Assembly (NCBI GenBank): GCA_937944175.1
Contig: CALDZW010000102.1
Span: 1 to 9,251, forward strand
DNA length: 9,251 nucleotides
Direction of reading: 5' to 3'
From: an uncultured Candidatus Altimarinota bacterium
GTDB taxonomy: Bacteria > Patescibacteriota > Gracilibacteria > BD1-5 > UBA6164
The translations under genes were made by a program, and so were the position numbers. Below the pieces are notes generated by a model. It saw only the letters and a program-made list of their open reading frames with translations, was not told the origin of the DNA and made no database searches. Of this stretch, positions 1-7,894 are shown piece by piece. Each line of letters begins with the position of its first letter. Position 1 is the first letter of the stretch.

Positions 1-1127
1 GTTAAAATGTCTTGCAAAAATGTAGATTTATCGTCGAGTGATTCAAGATTGACTTCTGATTGTTTTATGAGAAAGCCAATAGGTGATAATGCTTTTTGAA
101 TACACTCACTAAAGTCTCATCAAGATTCAATAAAATCATCTGGATCAGATCCCTCAGGGAGAGATATAATTTTTAGTTCAATGTTATTATTTTTGAGATT
201 TTCAATTGAAAGTTTTGTTGCATTGATTCATGGTTTATCTCAGTCAAAACATAAATAAATCTTATGTGTGAGCCTTTTGAGTACTTTAATATGTTTTTGT
301 GTAAGAGCGGTTCAACTTACTGCTACACAGTGTTTGTATCAAGCTTTACATAATGCGATAACATCCATATATCATTCAGTTACAATGACTGAATCTTGTT
401 TTGTAATGTCAGTTCTTGCAGAGAATAAATTGTATAAAAGGGATGACTTATCATAAATAGCACTAGCAGGAGAATTTAAATATTTGGGTTCTCATTTTCC
501 AAAAACCCTTCAAGCAAAAGCAACAAAATCTCCTCTTGCATTTTGTATAGGAATGATAATTCTTCCGATAAATTTATCTTTTTTTGCTTTTACACTATTG
601 AAAACTCCAGATTGCTCTATTATTTCATCACTATATCATATGGTTGTGAGAGTATTATAGAGCTCTATTCAGCTACTTGAATATCAAAAATTAAATGTCC
701 CAATAGCATCAGAGTGTATTCATCTATCTATGAGATATTTCATAATTTCTGGATGGTTTGAGAGACTCTTTTTATAAAAGAGCATGGTGTCTTTGTAGAG
801 TCAAAAGAGTGTTTTCTCTTTTTTATAAAGAGCAGGATCTTTTGTTTGTACTTGAATTCATGTGATTTCTCAAAGTATCTGAAGAGATTCTCTAAATTCA
901 ATATTCTCAATGTCCATAATAAATTTGAGAGCACCTCAGCCTTTATGGCAACCAAAACAATAGGCAAGTTGTTTACTTGGACTTACCACAAAACTAGGAG
1001 TCTTTTCATTGTGTCCTGGGAATGGGCATACTGCTTTATAGTTTACTCCTGCTTTTTTGAGCTTTGAATACCTACCAACAAGTTCTACTATGTCTACTGC
1101 TGCTTCCAGATCATCAGAGAGAGCCAT
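1..1127 (-). CDS. dnaG: DNA primase DnaG, N-terminal part (cut by left window edge)
   Basis: DnaG synthesises the short RNA primers for DNA replication. About 375 residues are visible, roughly the first 60% of a usual DnaG; the helicase-binding C-terminus lies beyond the edge. In order: a CHC2-type zinc finger (C34, H39, C57, C60, with the EKTPSF motif), the RNA polymerase core with KFIGRIIIPIQ and EPKYLNSP, then the TOPRIM domain with EGYMDV (residues 251-256) and DGDKPG (D295, D297), the metal-binding acidic residues. The glycines in EGYMD and DGD are TGA codons, so the gene is intact only in code 25. The cysteine-histidine spacing in the first zinc pair is C-x4-H (CPFPGH) rather than the common C-x2-H. 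The ATG at 1127 fits the normal DnaG N-terminus; no Shine-Dalgarno sequence precedes it. Divergent from the YebC gene. Confidence 0.96.
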
Positions 1128-1162
1128 GAATACATATATTAGAGCAATATTATATATGAGAA

Positions 1163-1190
1163 ATTATAAGTACTAAAAGTCATTTTACAA
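1163..1190 (-). promoter_or_regulatory. Putative sigma70-type promoter of dnaG
   Basis: Read on the minus strand, TTGTAA (1190-1185) is followed after 16 bases by a perfect TATAAT (1168-1163). Transcription would start near 1156, about 28 bases before the dnaG ATG. The -35 box lies over that of the divergent yebC promoter. This is a consensus match by eye in AT-rich sequence, so chance matches are possible. Confidence 0.45.
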
Positions 1191-1211
1191 ACTTGAATAA
1201 AAAATTATACT
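1183..1211 (+). promoter_or_regulatory. Putative sigma70-type promoter of the yebC gene
   Basis: TTTTAC (1183-1188) is followed after 17 bases by TATACT (1206-1211); TTTACA (1184-1189) with a 16-base spacer is an equivalent reading. Transcription would start near 1218, leaving a leader of about 34 bases. It sits back to back with the dnaG promoter in the 124-base divergent intergenic region. Confidence 0.45.
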
Positions 1212-1251
1212 AAATTCATAAGTAAACATTATTTTGTAACAATACAATACT

Positions 1252-2022
1252 ATGTGAAGATGACCAGTGGTAGCTAAAAGAAGAGATGCTGTTAATGCTG
1301 TTAAATGAAAAATATTTGCTATCCATGCTAAGCTTATATCATTGGCTGCTCAGAGCTGAGGAGATCCAGATATGAATCCAACGCTTGCTATGGAAATTGA
1401 AAAGGCAAAGAAAGCATGAGTTCCAAATGATAATATTGATAGAGCTATCAAAAAATGAACAGGAGAGGATAAAGATGCAGCTCAAATTCAAGAGATTATT
1501 TATGAGTGATACGCTTCTTGATGACCAGCAATAGTCGTTCAGGTACTCACAGACAATAAAAATAGAGCAGCGTCAAGTATACGTCATATATTTTCGAAAG
1601 CAGGGTGAAATATGTGAGAATCATGAGCTGTTGCCTGGATGTTTAAAAGAAAATGAGTCATAGTTATTGATTCAGATATTCACGATTATGATTCTATAGA
1701 AGCATTAGTTATGGAAACTGATGCTGAAGATATTACTCATGAGTGAAGAGAAATTACAATTTTAGCCTCTTTGGAAGATTTTGTATGAGTAGAAAAGTTT
1801 CTTAGAGAAAAAAATATAGAGATTCATTCAAGTGAACTAGAGTTTGTTCCTGATAACACTGTTGAAATTACTGATTTTGATAAGGCTCTCAAGTATAAGA
1901 CATTAATAAATGGTTTTGAAGAAGATGAAGATGTTCAGTCAGTGTTTGGAAATGGTAAGATGTCGGATGAATTAGATGAAGAGGTAGAAGCGTTTATAGA
2001 GAAAAATACGTTTAGGACATAA
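1252..2022 (+). CDS. yebC: YebC/PmpR/TACO1 family protein
   Basis: A 256-residue protein of normal family length. YebC/TACO1 proteins bind DNA or ribosomes; members act as transcription regulators or help ribosomes through difficult stretches such as polyprolines. Which applies here is not visible. Family signatures are clear: a basic N-terminal region (KRRDAVNAVKGKIF), GGDPDMNPTL, NDNIDRAIKKGTG, the hallmark IIYEGYASGGPAI, VLTDNKNRAASSIRHIFSKAGGNMG, and the acidic C-terminal domain. The canonical start of the family (MAGHSKW) is replaced by MGRGPVVAKRR. Of 21 glycines, 15 are TGA and only 6 are GGN, which makes this gene the clearest single proof of recoding in the window. The ATG at 1252 is chosen because the family begins here; there is no Shine-Dalgarno sequence. 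The gene ends 15 bases before a strong terminator hairpin. Confidence 0.95.
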
Positions 2023-2037
2023 TAATTATTATACAGT

Positions 2038-2080
2038 AAAAAAGGTAGGGAACGAATGTATTCGTACCCTACCTTTTTTT
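2038..2080. terminator. Strong rho-independent terminator, probably bidirectional
   Basis: A near-perfect inverted repeat: an A run plus GGTAGGG (2038-2050), one A-A mismatch, ACGAAT, a two-base centre, ATTCGT, the second mismatched A, then CCCTACC and seven T (2067-2080). With A and T runs flanking both sides, the hairpin can end transcription from both the yebC gene (ending 2022) and the convergent gene on the minus strand (ending 2085). Confidence 0.9.
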
Positions 2081-2084
2081 GTTT

Positions 2085-3974
2085 TTATCTGAGTAACAAT
2101 TTATCATCTGTTACTTCAAAGTTCATTTTGTATATTCCTCATTCATTAAGTATCATAAGTTCTCAATCAAATTTTACATAGAAATCAGTGATTTGAAATT
2201 TTCTTCACTCAATTTGACCAATATAGTTCAATGCTTTAGTATCTTGGTACCTTGTTGAATTAGGTTTGAATATATATATTTTATTATTCATAAGCATATA
2301 TACATAGTTCAATTCTTGTCTTGTTTTAATTTTGAGTGGAAGACTAGGATCTTCTACTGCATAGTTTTCTGGAGCTTTGTTGACTACTAAGCTTTCAAGT
2401 CTATAGGGAGTAGAGAAGAATTTCACAAAACTAAGATCTTTTTTTAGGATATAAAATCCTCCATCAATGGCAATATCAATCATATTATCCATTCATTGCT
2501 GATCTTCTTTTTTAAGATAAGGAGTTCATTTTCAAAATGATCTTCCAGATTTTTTATGTTTATAAATCTGTTTATCTGCTTCTGATATTAGATAGATATT
2601 TGAAGCATATGAATCGATCATTGAAGATTTAGTCCAGGCATCTTGACCTAATACATCAGTAAAACTGAAATTTCAATCTGTTGTAAAAGTTACTATTTGT
2701 CATTTTGTTGTAACTAGGGAAATTGAATTGAGTAATGGAGTTGCATCTACAAAGCTATCATCTCATATCTCTTCAAATGTGTATGTTTTGCTTTCTTGTC
2801 ACTCAATAATTGGTCATGTAATTGATTTTTCTCACACAACATATATTTTTTTATTAAGTCAGAGTATTTTTATTTTTTTTCCATCCTTAAATGTTGCCAT
2901 TTTTTTCTCATCACTTTCTTCAAAGGATTCAATTCAATTGAATGTTTTTTTAATTTGAGCAATCTCACTCTTAAGACGACTTACATCATTTGCAAATAAG
3001 TTTTCTTTCTCCAAATCAGCTATACGACTTTCTGCATTTTTGATGTTCAGGTTGAATATATCTTTATTTTTTATACTCTCACTAGCTTTTCTGAGTGATA
3101 CTTTTGCTTCTTCAAGGACTTCTTTTTGAATTTCAATTTTTTGTGAATTGTCTTCCTTTGTAACTGTTCCATCAATGATTTTGAATAAAAGAAAGATAGC
3201 TAAGAATATACCTAAAAGGAATAAAACAATTTTTACTAATTTTCATTTTTCCATGAGTCTCTCCTTTAATATAAGGTAGAGAGCAATAATTTTCTTAACT
3301 ATATCGTTGTCTCATATTTTAAATAAAAGAGTTTGAAAAAAGCTTCAGTTATCTACAACAGTTAATTTTGCTTTTTTTGATTTGTAGCTGAAAGATGAGA
3401 TTGCAATATTTTTGTTAATTTTTTCTCATTCTATGATCCCATTTATTGACTCATTGAATGTTTCTATTTTTTTCGAGTAGGAATCAATAAAATCACTTTC
3501 TGAAAGGAAGTTAAAAAGTCTTTTAGTAGCAATGGTAATTATATCATTATGCTCTAAATCTCAATTTGAAATAAATGAGAACTCTTTCTTTTTGTCTTTT
3601 TTGTCAGTAATTTCTATTACATTATTTTTTTTCACTAGGTAACATGATGTTTTTCAAATGTTTGAGAATAAGAACTCATTATCATTAAGCACTCAGATAA
3701 CCATGTTCATTTTCTCTCACTCAGTATCATTATTCCAAGTTTTCAGAACAGAGTTTATGTGTTCTAGAGCATTTGAAAAATCTTTATATGTGTTTTGCTT
3801 AGAAATTCGATCTATTGAGTAATCAACAACTTTATTCATTAAGTAGTCAAGGAAGCTTGAATCACTTGATGATCATACTACAAATAAATTAATGTTTGTT
3901 CAAAGATTAAGTATTCTTGAAGCTACTTTTAACCTTGAATGATCTTCATAAAGAAGTGTATTAGTTTCATGCAT
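2085..3974 (-). CDS. Membrane protein: degenerate PP2C-like domain, TM helix, coiled coil and propeller-like C-terminus
   Basis: A 629-residue protein continuous in code 25. Residues 1-235 resemble a PPM/PP2C phosphatase fold: LFVVGSSSDSSFLD (30-43), MNMVIGVLNDNEFLFSNIGKTSCYLV (89-114) and ISNGDLEHNDIITIAT (135-150) match the typical core strands and the GD-L-xxxD turn. The usual first metal-binding motif (DGxGG) is replaced by GSSSD, so it is probably a pseudophosphatase. One hydrophobic helix follows (about 246-267), then a charged coiled-coil-like stretch (about 274-345). The last ~270 residues are short beta-rich repeats with D-G and Y-xxx-K patterns (IYLISEADKQIYK, GGFYILKK, NKIYIFKP, GELMILNEGGIYKMN), suggestive of a beta-propeller outside the membrane. 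The PP2C part would be cytoplasmic. Function is unknown; signalling across the membrane is inference only. The start is set by an in-frame TAA upstream and has no Shine-Dalgarno sequence. A second ATG at 3254 has a strong one. Confidence 0.85.
3252..3267 (-). promoter_or_regulatory. Strong internal ribosome binding site before an in-frame ATG
   Basis: On the minus strand AAAGGAGAG (3267-3259) stands with its GGAG core six bases before an ATG (3254-3252) that is in frame with the PP2C-like/propeller gene (codon 241). Starting here would give a 389-residue protein that begins directly with the transmembrane helix (MEKGKLVKIV) and lacks the PP2C-like domain. The sequence also codes for ordinary residues (LKERL), so coincidence is possible. 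Confidence 0.4.
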
Positions 3975-4008
3975 AATTATGTGTATTTAAAGAATCAATT
4001 CGCCCATG

Positions 4009-4036
4009 AGTATAAGTATTTTTTAATAAAATAAAA
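4009..4036 (-). promoter_or_regulatory. Candidate promoter of the PP2C-like/propeller gene
   Basis: On the minus strand TTTTAT (4036-4031) is followed after 16 bases by TATACT (4014-4009), about 34 bases before the ATG at 3974. The -10 box is good but the -35 box is weak, in very AT-rich DNA. Confidence 0.3.
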
Positions 4037-4055
4037 GAACAAAACACTTAAAATA

Positions 4056-4084
4056 TTGGACATAATAAAAATATAATGTATAAT
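4056..4084 (+). promoter_or_regulatory. Putative sigma70-type promoter of sanA/yidD
   Basis: TTGGAC (4056-4061) is followed after exactly 17 bases by a perfect TATAAT (4079-4084). Transcription would start near 4091, giving a leader of about 19 bases before the sanA ATG. It is the best promoter match in the window. A second TATAAT at 4072-4077 is too close to the -35 box to be used with it. Confidence 0.55.
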
Positions 4085-4109
4085 TAATTGTAATATTTTA
4101 TTTCCAGGT

Positions 4110-4793
4110 ATGTTTTCCTATATGTTTATTAAAGATTACATCAAACGTTGGATATCATGGGGTTTACCATTCTTTGCTATGCTTCTATTTTTCATTTTGA
4201 TTATAAACTATTGGGTGCTTTCATTTTGAAAAGAATCAATGTATCAAGATGTGAGAAAACTATCATTTGTAGAAGTAGGTCTTGTGTTTTGAGCCAGTGT
4301 AAAAACAAACCTTGAACCATCTGATATTTTAAAAGATAGGTTGGTAGTTGCAGCAAAGGCATATGAGCTTTGAAGGATTCAAAAAATCATAGTTTCTTGA
4401 GATAATTCCCAAAAGTATTACAATGAACCAGTTGCAATGCAGCAATACTTAATAGAATTATGAGTAGATGATGCACATATTTTTCTTGATTATGCTTGAT
4501 TTGATACATATGATTCAATTTATAGAGCGAAACATATTTTTGGGGTTGATGAAGTGGTACTTTTTACTCAAGATTTTCATTTAAAAAGAGCAATGTATAT
4601 TGCTGAAAGACTATGAATAGAAAATTATGGCGTTTTTACAAACCTTCATACATACAAAAATTATGATCGTTATTTAAGAAGGGAATTGCTTGCACGTGTT
4701 AAGGCATTTTTGGATGTTGAAATAAATAGTTCAAAACCAAAATTTCTATGACCACTCATTGATATGAGTGAACCACAAAAAAAAGATTTATAA
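4110..4793 (+). CDS. sanA: SanA/YdcF family (DUF218) envelope protein
   Basis: A 227-residue membrane-anchored protein. SanA-type DUF218 proteins affect envelope barrier function (E. coli SanA, linked to vancomycin exclusion); the biochemical reaction is not firmly known. One N-terminal transmembrane helix (about 17-39) precedes the domain, so the bulk should face outward. Family motifs: VFGASVKTNLEPSDILKDRL (59-78), IIVSGD (93-98), NEPVAMQQYLIELGV (105-119), FLDYAGFDTYDSIYRA (125-140) and LFTQDFHLKRAMYIAERLGI (151-170), containing the conserved acidic and histidine residues. The spacing matches SanA rather than the longer YdcF. Only a weak purine stretch lies before the ATG. It is followed closely by yidD and probably cotranscribed with it. 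Confidence 0.9.
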
Positions 4794-4812
4794 AAATAAT
4801 ACTTCATTATAT

Positions 4813-5076
4813 ATGATTTCAAAATGTTTTATAAAGTGTGTGCTTATATATCAAAGAATACTTTCACCTGATCACAGTTTTTGGGCTAAAAAGATGAATA
4901 ATACCCCATTTTGCAAGCATATTCCAACATGTAGTGAATACATGATTGAATCAATAGAAAAGAAATGATCTATGAAATGAATCATTTCATGAATCATGAG
5001 AATTCTAAGATGCATGCCTTGGAATAAATGAGGATATGATCCAGTTCAAAAAAAAACTAATGACTTTGATTATTAG
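4813..5076 (+). CDS. yidD: YidD membrane protein insertion efficiency factor
   Basis: YidD is a small, membrane-associated protein that helps the YidC/Sec system insert membrane proteins. The hallmarks are complete: YQRILSPDHSFWAK, CKHIPTCSEYMIESIEKKG (the PTCSxY motif), then KGIISGIMRILRCMPWNKGGYDPV (the RCxPWxxGGxDPV motif). The three conserved cysteine positions are present. The ATG at 4813 gives 87 residues and starts at the normal family position (MISKCFIKCVLIYQR), 19 bases after the sanA stop. A GTG at 4768 in the same frame would add 15 residues (MNHKKK...) and overlap sanA by 26 bases; neither start has a Shine-Dalgarno sequence. In many bacteria yidD sits with rpmH, rnpA and yidC; here it follows sanA instead. 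The 3' end contains a hairpin that acts as a terminator for the opposite strand. Confidence 0.93.
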
Positions 5077-5079
5077 TTT
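5048..5079 (-). terminator. Probable terminator of the dCMP deaminase gene, inside the 3' end of yidD
   Basis: On the minus strand an 8-bp inverted repeat AAACTAAT / ATTAGTTT with a 10-base loop (5079-5054) runs directly into nine T (5056-5048). It lies 38 bases past the deaminase stop. The stem is AT-rich and so weak by itself, but the T run is long. On the plus strand only three T follow the stem, so it should work mainly for the minus strand. Confidence 0.55.
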
Positions 5080-5116
5080 CAACAGAAAGAGGACACTCAT
5101 GTTGTTGGAATACAAA

Positions 5117-5560
5117 TTACCAACTTCTTGGAATATGGGTTATCGTACATTTACAATTTTTAATAAAATCACCTAACTCATTATTTGTGTGGTGTTTATA
5201 TTTCTCAGAAAAAAATATATGTGAAATTCAAGAAGCAAGTATGGCTCTTGTACAGTCAAAACATGGCTCATATGTGCAGTATAGAGTAGCTCCTTCAGTA
5301 CTGATTCATCTTCTTGCAGCCCACACTATAGCATTCATTTCAGCATGAATTTCATATTTATAAGACCACTCATGGTGGTCTTTTGTGTATTCTCACTTCC
5401 AGTAATCACTACAATTTTCATACCCTGGAGGAGTGCCATTATATCAGGTAGATACTACTCTTCAATCTTTCACAATCACAGCTCATGTTTTTCTGGACAC
5501 ACAGTTTGAAGCACTGGATATTTCATAAGCTATATTAATAAAATTCTTGTGTGAGAGCAT
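5117..5560 (-). CDS. comEB: Deoxycytidylate (dCMP) deaminase, ComEB-like
   Basis: A 147-residue zinc enzyme that converts dCMP to dUMP, the precursor of dTMP. Seen in the sequence: SRKTGAVIVKDGRVVSTGYNGTPPGYENC (22-50), the substrate-binding part typical of dCMP deaminases; the catalytic HAEMNAI with H72 as zinc ligand and E74 as proton shuttle; and TYEPCFDCTRAI with zinc ligands C100 and C103. Length is normal for the family. The NGTPPG stretch and the inserted C50 region separate it from cytidine or tRNA adenosine deaminases. The glycine next to IVK (KDG) and others are TGA. The ATG at 5560 fits the family start and has no Shine-Dalgarno sequence. It is divergent from the thymidylate kinase gene, two steps further along the same pathway. 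Confidence 0.93.
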
Positions 5561-5576
5561 ATTTAAAATATTATTT

Positions 5577-5619
5577 TTGAATAAAACATAATTTCTTTAT
5601 ACTGAAAAATAATATTATA
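5577..5619. promoter_or_regulatory. Divergent promoter region between dCMP deaminase and tmk
   Basis: The 76-base intergenic region is almost entirely A and T. For tmk, TTGAAT (5577-5582) precedes TATACT (5598-5603) with a short 15-base spacer, and TATTAT at 5613-5618 is another -10 candidate. For the deaminase, a perfect TATAAT reads on the minus strand at 5619-5614, without a good -35 box. None of these is decisive. Confidence 0.3.
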
Positions 5620-5636
5620 TCAAACAATAACACACT

Positions 5637-6293
5637 ATGTTTATAGTCATTGATTGAATAGATGGGGCTTGAAAAAGTACTCAATTAGAATTATTGAAAA
5701 TTCATTTACAGAAATCATGAAAGTCTGTGAAAATAATCAGCTACCCTCGCTATTGAAAAAAATCTTGCTACCATGTAGAAAAGTATTTGAATGGATGATA
5801 TGGAAAAGATGTATGAGCTAAACAGGCAAGTTTGTTTTATGCTCTCGATAGATTTGATTCATTATCAGAACTTCAATCAGATTTAGAGAATTATGATTTT
5901 CTATTATCTGACAGGTATGTGAGTGCCAATATGATTCATCAATGATGAAAAATTGTAAATTCAAAAGAAAGACAGGATTTTCTCAGCTGGATATATGAGT
6001 TGGAATATCACATTCTGAATCTTCCAAAACCAGATAGGATTATTTTCTTAGATATTTCAATTGAATCATCTCAAAAGCTCATTGACTGACGAGATGATAA
6101 GTCATATATTAAGTCAGAAACCAAAAAGGATATTCATGAGAATGATATGGAGCATTTAGAAAATGCAATGAACGTAGTGAATCAAGTAGTAGATATGCAA
6201 GAGAATTTTAAAAAGATTGAATGCGAAAAAGATGGAGAGTTGCTTTCTAAAGAGGAAATATCTAAAAAAATTATTTCAGTAATAACTTCATAG
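5637..6293 (+). CDS. tmk: Thymidylate kinase (dTMP kinase)
   Basis: A 218-residue enzyme that phosphorylates dTMP to dTDP with ATP. The P-loop is at the N-terminus (GIDGAGKST, residues 7-15), followed by YPRYGKKSCYHVEKYLNGGYG (36-56) in the substrate-binding region, FYALDRFDS (67-75) and the DRY motif at 92-94 (LLSDRYVSAN). PDRIIFLDI (132-140) is the strand leading to the LID, which carries the arginine-containing LIDGRDDKSYI (148-158). P-loop glycines G7 and G12 are TGA codons. Length and motif order are normal for Tmk. No Shine-Dalgarno sequence precedes the ATG, but the protein must begin here because the P-loop is so close to it. Followed 70 bases later by a promoter-preceded membrane protein gene. 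Confidence 0.95.
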
Positions 6294-6303
6294 CTCACAG
6301 TTT

Positions 6304-6332
6304 TTGAAAATAAGAAGAACTTATGCTATTAT
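6304..6332 (+). promoter_or_regulatory. Putative promoter of the PH-like/EamA/HIT gene run
   Basis: TTGAAA (6304-6309) is followed after exactly 17 bases by TATTAT (6327-6332), between the tmk stop and the next gene. Transcription would start near 6339, giving a leader of about 25 bases to the ATG at 6364, or 13 to the ATG at 6352. Confidence 0.5.
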
Positions 6333-6363
6333 AGATAATAGATATTTTTTAATGTTATTGTTT

Positions 6364-6996
6364 ATGATTGATAGTTATGGAAATCTGCCTTTAAAAATAG
6401 AAAATTATCTTGAGTGAGAAAAAAAAATTTTTGCAGTACATTCTAAAAGAAAGTATCGTTTCAAAGATGGTGCATGATTACTATCATTTGCTACATTTTG
6501 GCTAATTTTCTCATTCTTTATGATGTTTGCTTTTATCTGACCTCTTTTTACTACTTGAGAAGTAACCTTTACAACAAATGGTGTAGAGACAATTGCAAGT
6601 TTTGATAACTTAAAACCTCTAATTTTTCCAGTGTGATTCATGAGCTTGTTTATTGTTATAGGTTTATTTATGTTGTGAAGAAGTATTTATATGATGTTTA
6701 TTAAAAAATGATCTTTTTTTATAGGTACAGATAATAGATTTATTATTTTTGATTGAAAGCAGATTAGATCATTATACTGGAATCAATTTTCATGAGATAT
6801 TAGTATGGAGAATAGATGAGAATTATGAGATCTTTCACTGTCATTACTAACAAAAAAAATTGTAAAATCTAAAAATAATAGTAGAGCTGTACCAGAAATA
6901 ATACATATTGTAGGGATTAAGAATGTTCTTGATATTGAGAAAATATGTAGAAAAAAAATTGATGCAGAAAAAGTTAATAATAGCATTCATTCTTAG
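6364..6996 (+). CDS. Two-helix membrane protein with bacterial PH-like C-terminal domain
   Basis: A 210-residue protein. Residues 1-38 are soluble (with AVHSKRKYRF before the first helix). Two hydrophobic segments (about 39-62 and 86-112) form a hairpin, and a C-terminal cytoplasmic domain of about 95 residues follows. Its start, KKGSFFIGTDNRFIIFDGKQIRSLYW (114-139), matches the typical first strands of bacterial PH (bPH/YdbT-like) domains, where Y-x-x-T-x-x-R-x-I-x-x is common; the rest (VPEIIHIVGIKNVLDIEKI) resembles the strand and final helix of that fold. Function unknown; such proteins are thought to be membrane scaffolds. An in-frame ATG at 6352 would add MLLF. The stop is 16 bases before the EamA gene, suggesting an operon. 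Confidence 0.8.
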
Positions 6997-7012
6997 AAAA
7001 ATACTATAATAT

Positions 7013-7885
7013 ATGTTTTACTGAATTCTTGCAGCACTCTGTAATTCTCTTTCTGATATCACTTATAAGAAAGCTTTGAATTTGTGAAATGGAAAGGTTT
7101 CTGATAAACTGTTCCAATTTTTAGCAGTTCTGCAGTGAATAATATTGATGACTTGATTAGGAGTACTGTTTTTATCAGACTCTCACTTAGTAGAAATATC
7201 TGCTAATGTTTTCAATATATCTGTTGTGTGATTACTCGCATTATCAGCAATCATATGAATATGAGCTGAATTTCTCTTTCAATATGCATTTAAAAATGAA
7301 AAGGTTTCAGTATTGACTCCATATGGTCAATTAGAATGAATTTTTACAGTGATTCTTGGTTTTATATTTCTTTCATGAAATAATAAAATTTCTCTTATTT
7401 TTGCTTTAATTGCCTGAGCTATACTTATATTTTCAAGTGTTAATCTTAATAAACTTACACTGAATACATATTGTGTTGCAATGATTATAGCATCACTTCT
7501 GAGTGCTTTTCAGTATGTGATTTATTGAATGGTATTACTACAAATATCACCAGAGTCATTACTTATTTTTGAAACATGACTGAATGTAATATTTTTATTT
7601 ATAATAATTTTCTTATCTAAAGAATTAAGAAATATCAAAAAAATAAACTCACAATTTACAATAATGCTTTGATGTAATACTATCACATGGTATATATCAG
7701 TATTTATATGAATGTATTTGATTAGTGAATTTTGACTCATTCAAGCAGTGCTTATTTGAATGCTATGATTAGTATCTAATCTTCTATTCTCATATCTATT
7801 TCTATGAGAAACTATTTCAAAAAAAGATATACTTGTTACTAGTCTTGTGTGAATATGTGTGGCAGGAGGTACTTTATTATGATAA
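7013..7885 (+). CDS. EamA-like (drug/metabolite transporter superfamily) permease
   Basis: A 290-residue, almost wholly hydrophobic protein with about ten predicted transmembrane segments. It shows the two-repeat layout of EamA transporters: the first repeat ends with AEFLFQYAFKNEKVSVLTPY (85-104), a helix of small residues, and GFIFLSGN (116-123); the second ends with LIQAVLIGMLGLVSNLLF (242-259), YLFLGETISKKDILVTSL (261-278) and GICVAGGTLLG at the terminus. The LGE-T-xxK-D turn before the last helix is highly typical. Substrate cannot be told. The frame contains many TGA glycines, so it is invisible in the standard code, where an antisense frame (7522-7740 and beyond) looks longer; hydrophobicity and the family ending identify the plus strand as coding. 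Start at 7013 follows an in-frame TAA at 7007. The HIT gene begins 9 bases after the stop. Confidence 0.9.
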
Positions 7886-7894
7886 TGAACAACT

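Noticed and set aside
268..456. Plus-strand frame of 62 codons.
   Set aside because: It is the complement of the DnaG TOPRIM region and has no independent support. The same holds for 846-1067 (+), opposite the DnaG zinc finger region.
2728..2958. Plus-strand frame with hydrophobic stretches.
   Set aside because: It is opposite the coiled-coil and propeller part of the PP2C-like gene, whose minus-strand frame is open for 629 codons.
3255..3974. Treating the PP2C-like part as a separate gene ending before the ATG at 3254.
   Set aside because: There is no TAA or TAG between 3974 and 2085 in this frame, so in code 25 it is one reading frame. The internal start is reported as a finding instead.
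6405..6986. Two minus-strand frames (6405-6641 and 6783-6986).
   Set aside because: Both are complements of the PH-like membrane protein gene; the plus strand has TM hairpin topology, a PH-like motif and a well-placed promoter.
7522..7860. Long open frame on the minus strand (about 113 codons including the ATG at 7740).
   Set aside because: It lies opposite the EamA gene, whose plus-strand product has about ten membrane segments and family motifs. The antisense product matches nothing I recognise and runs through the start of the HIT gene.
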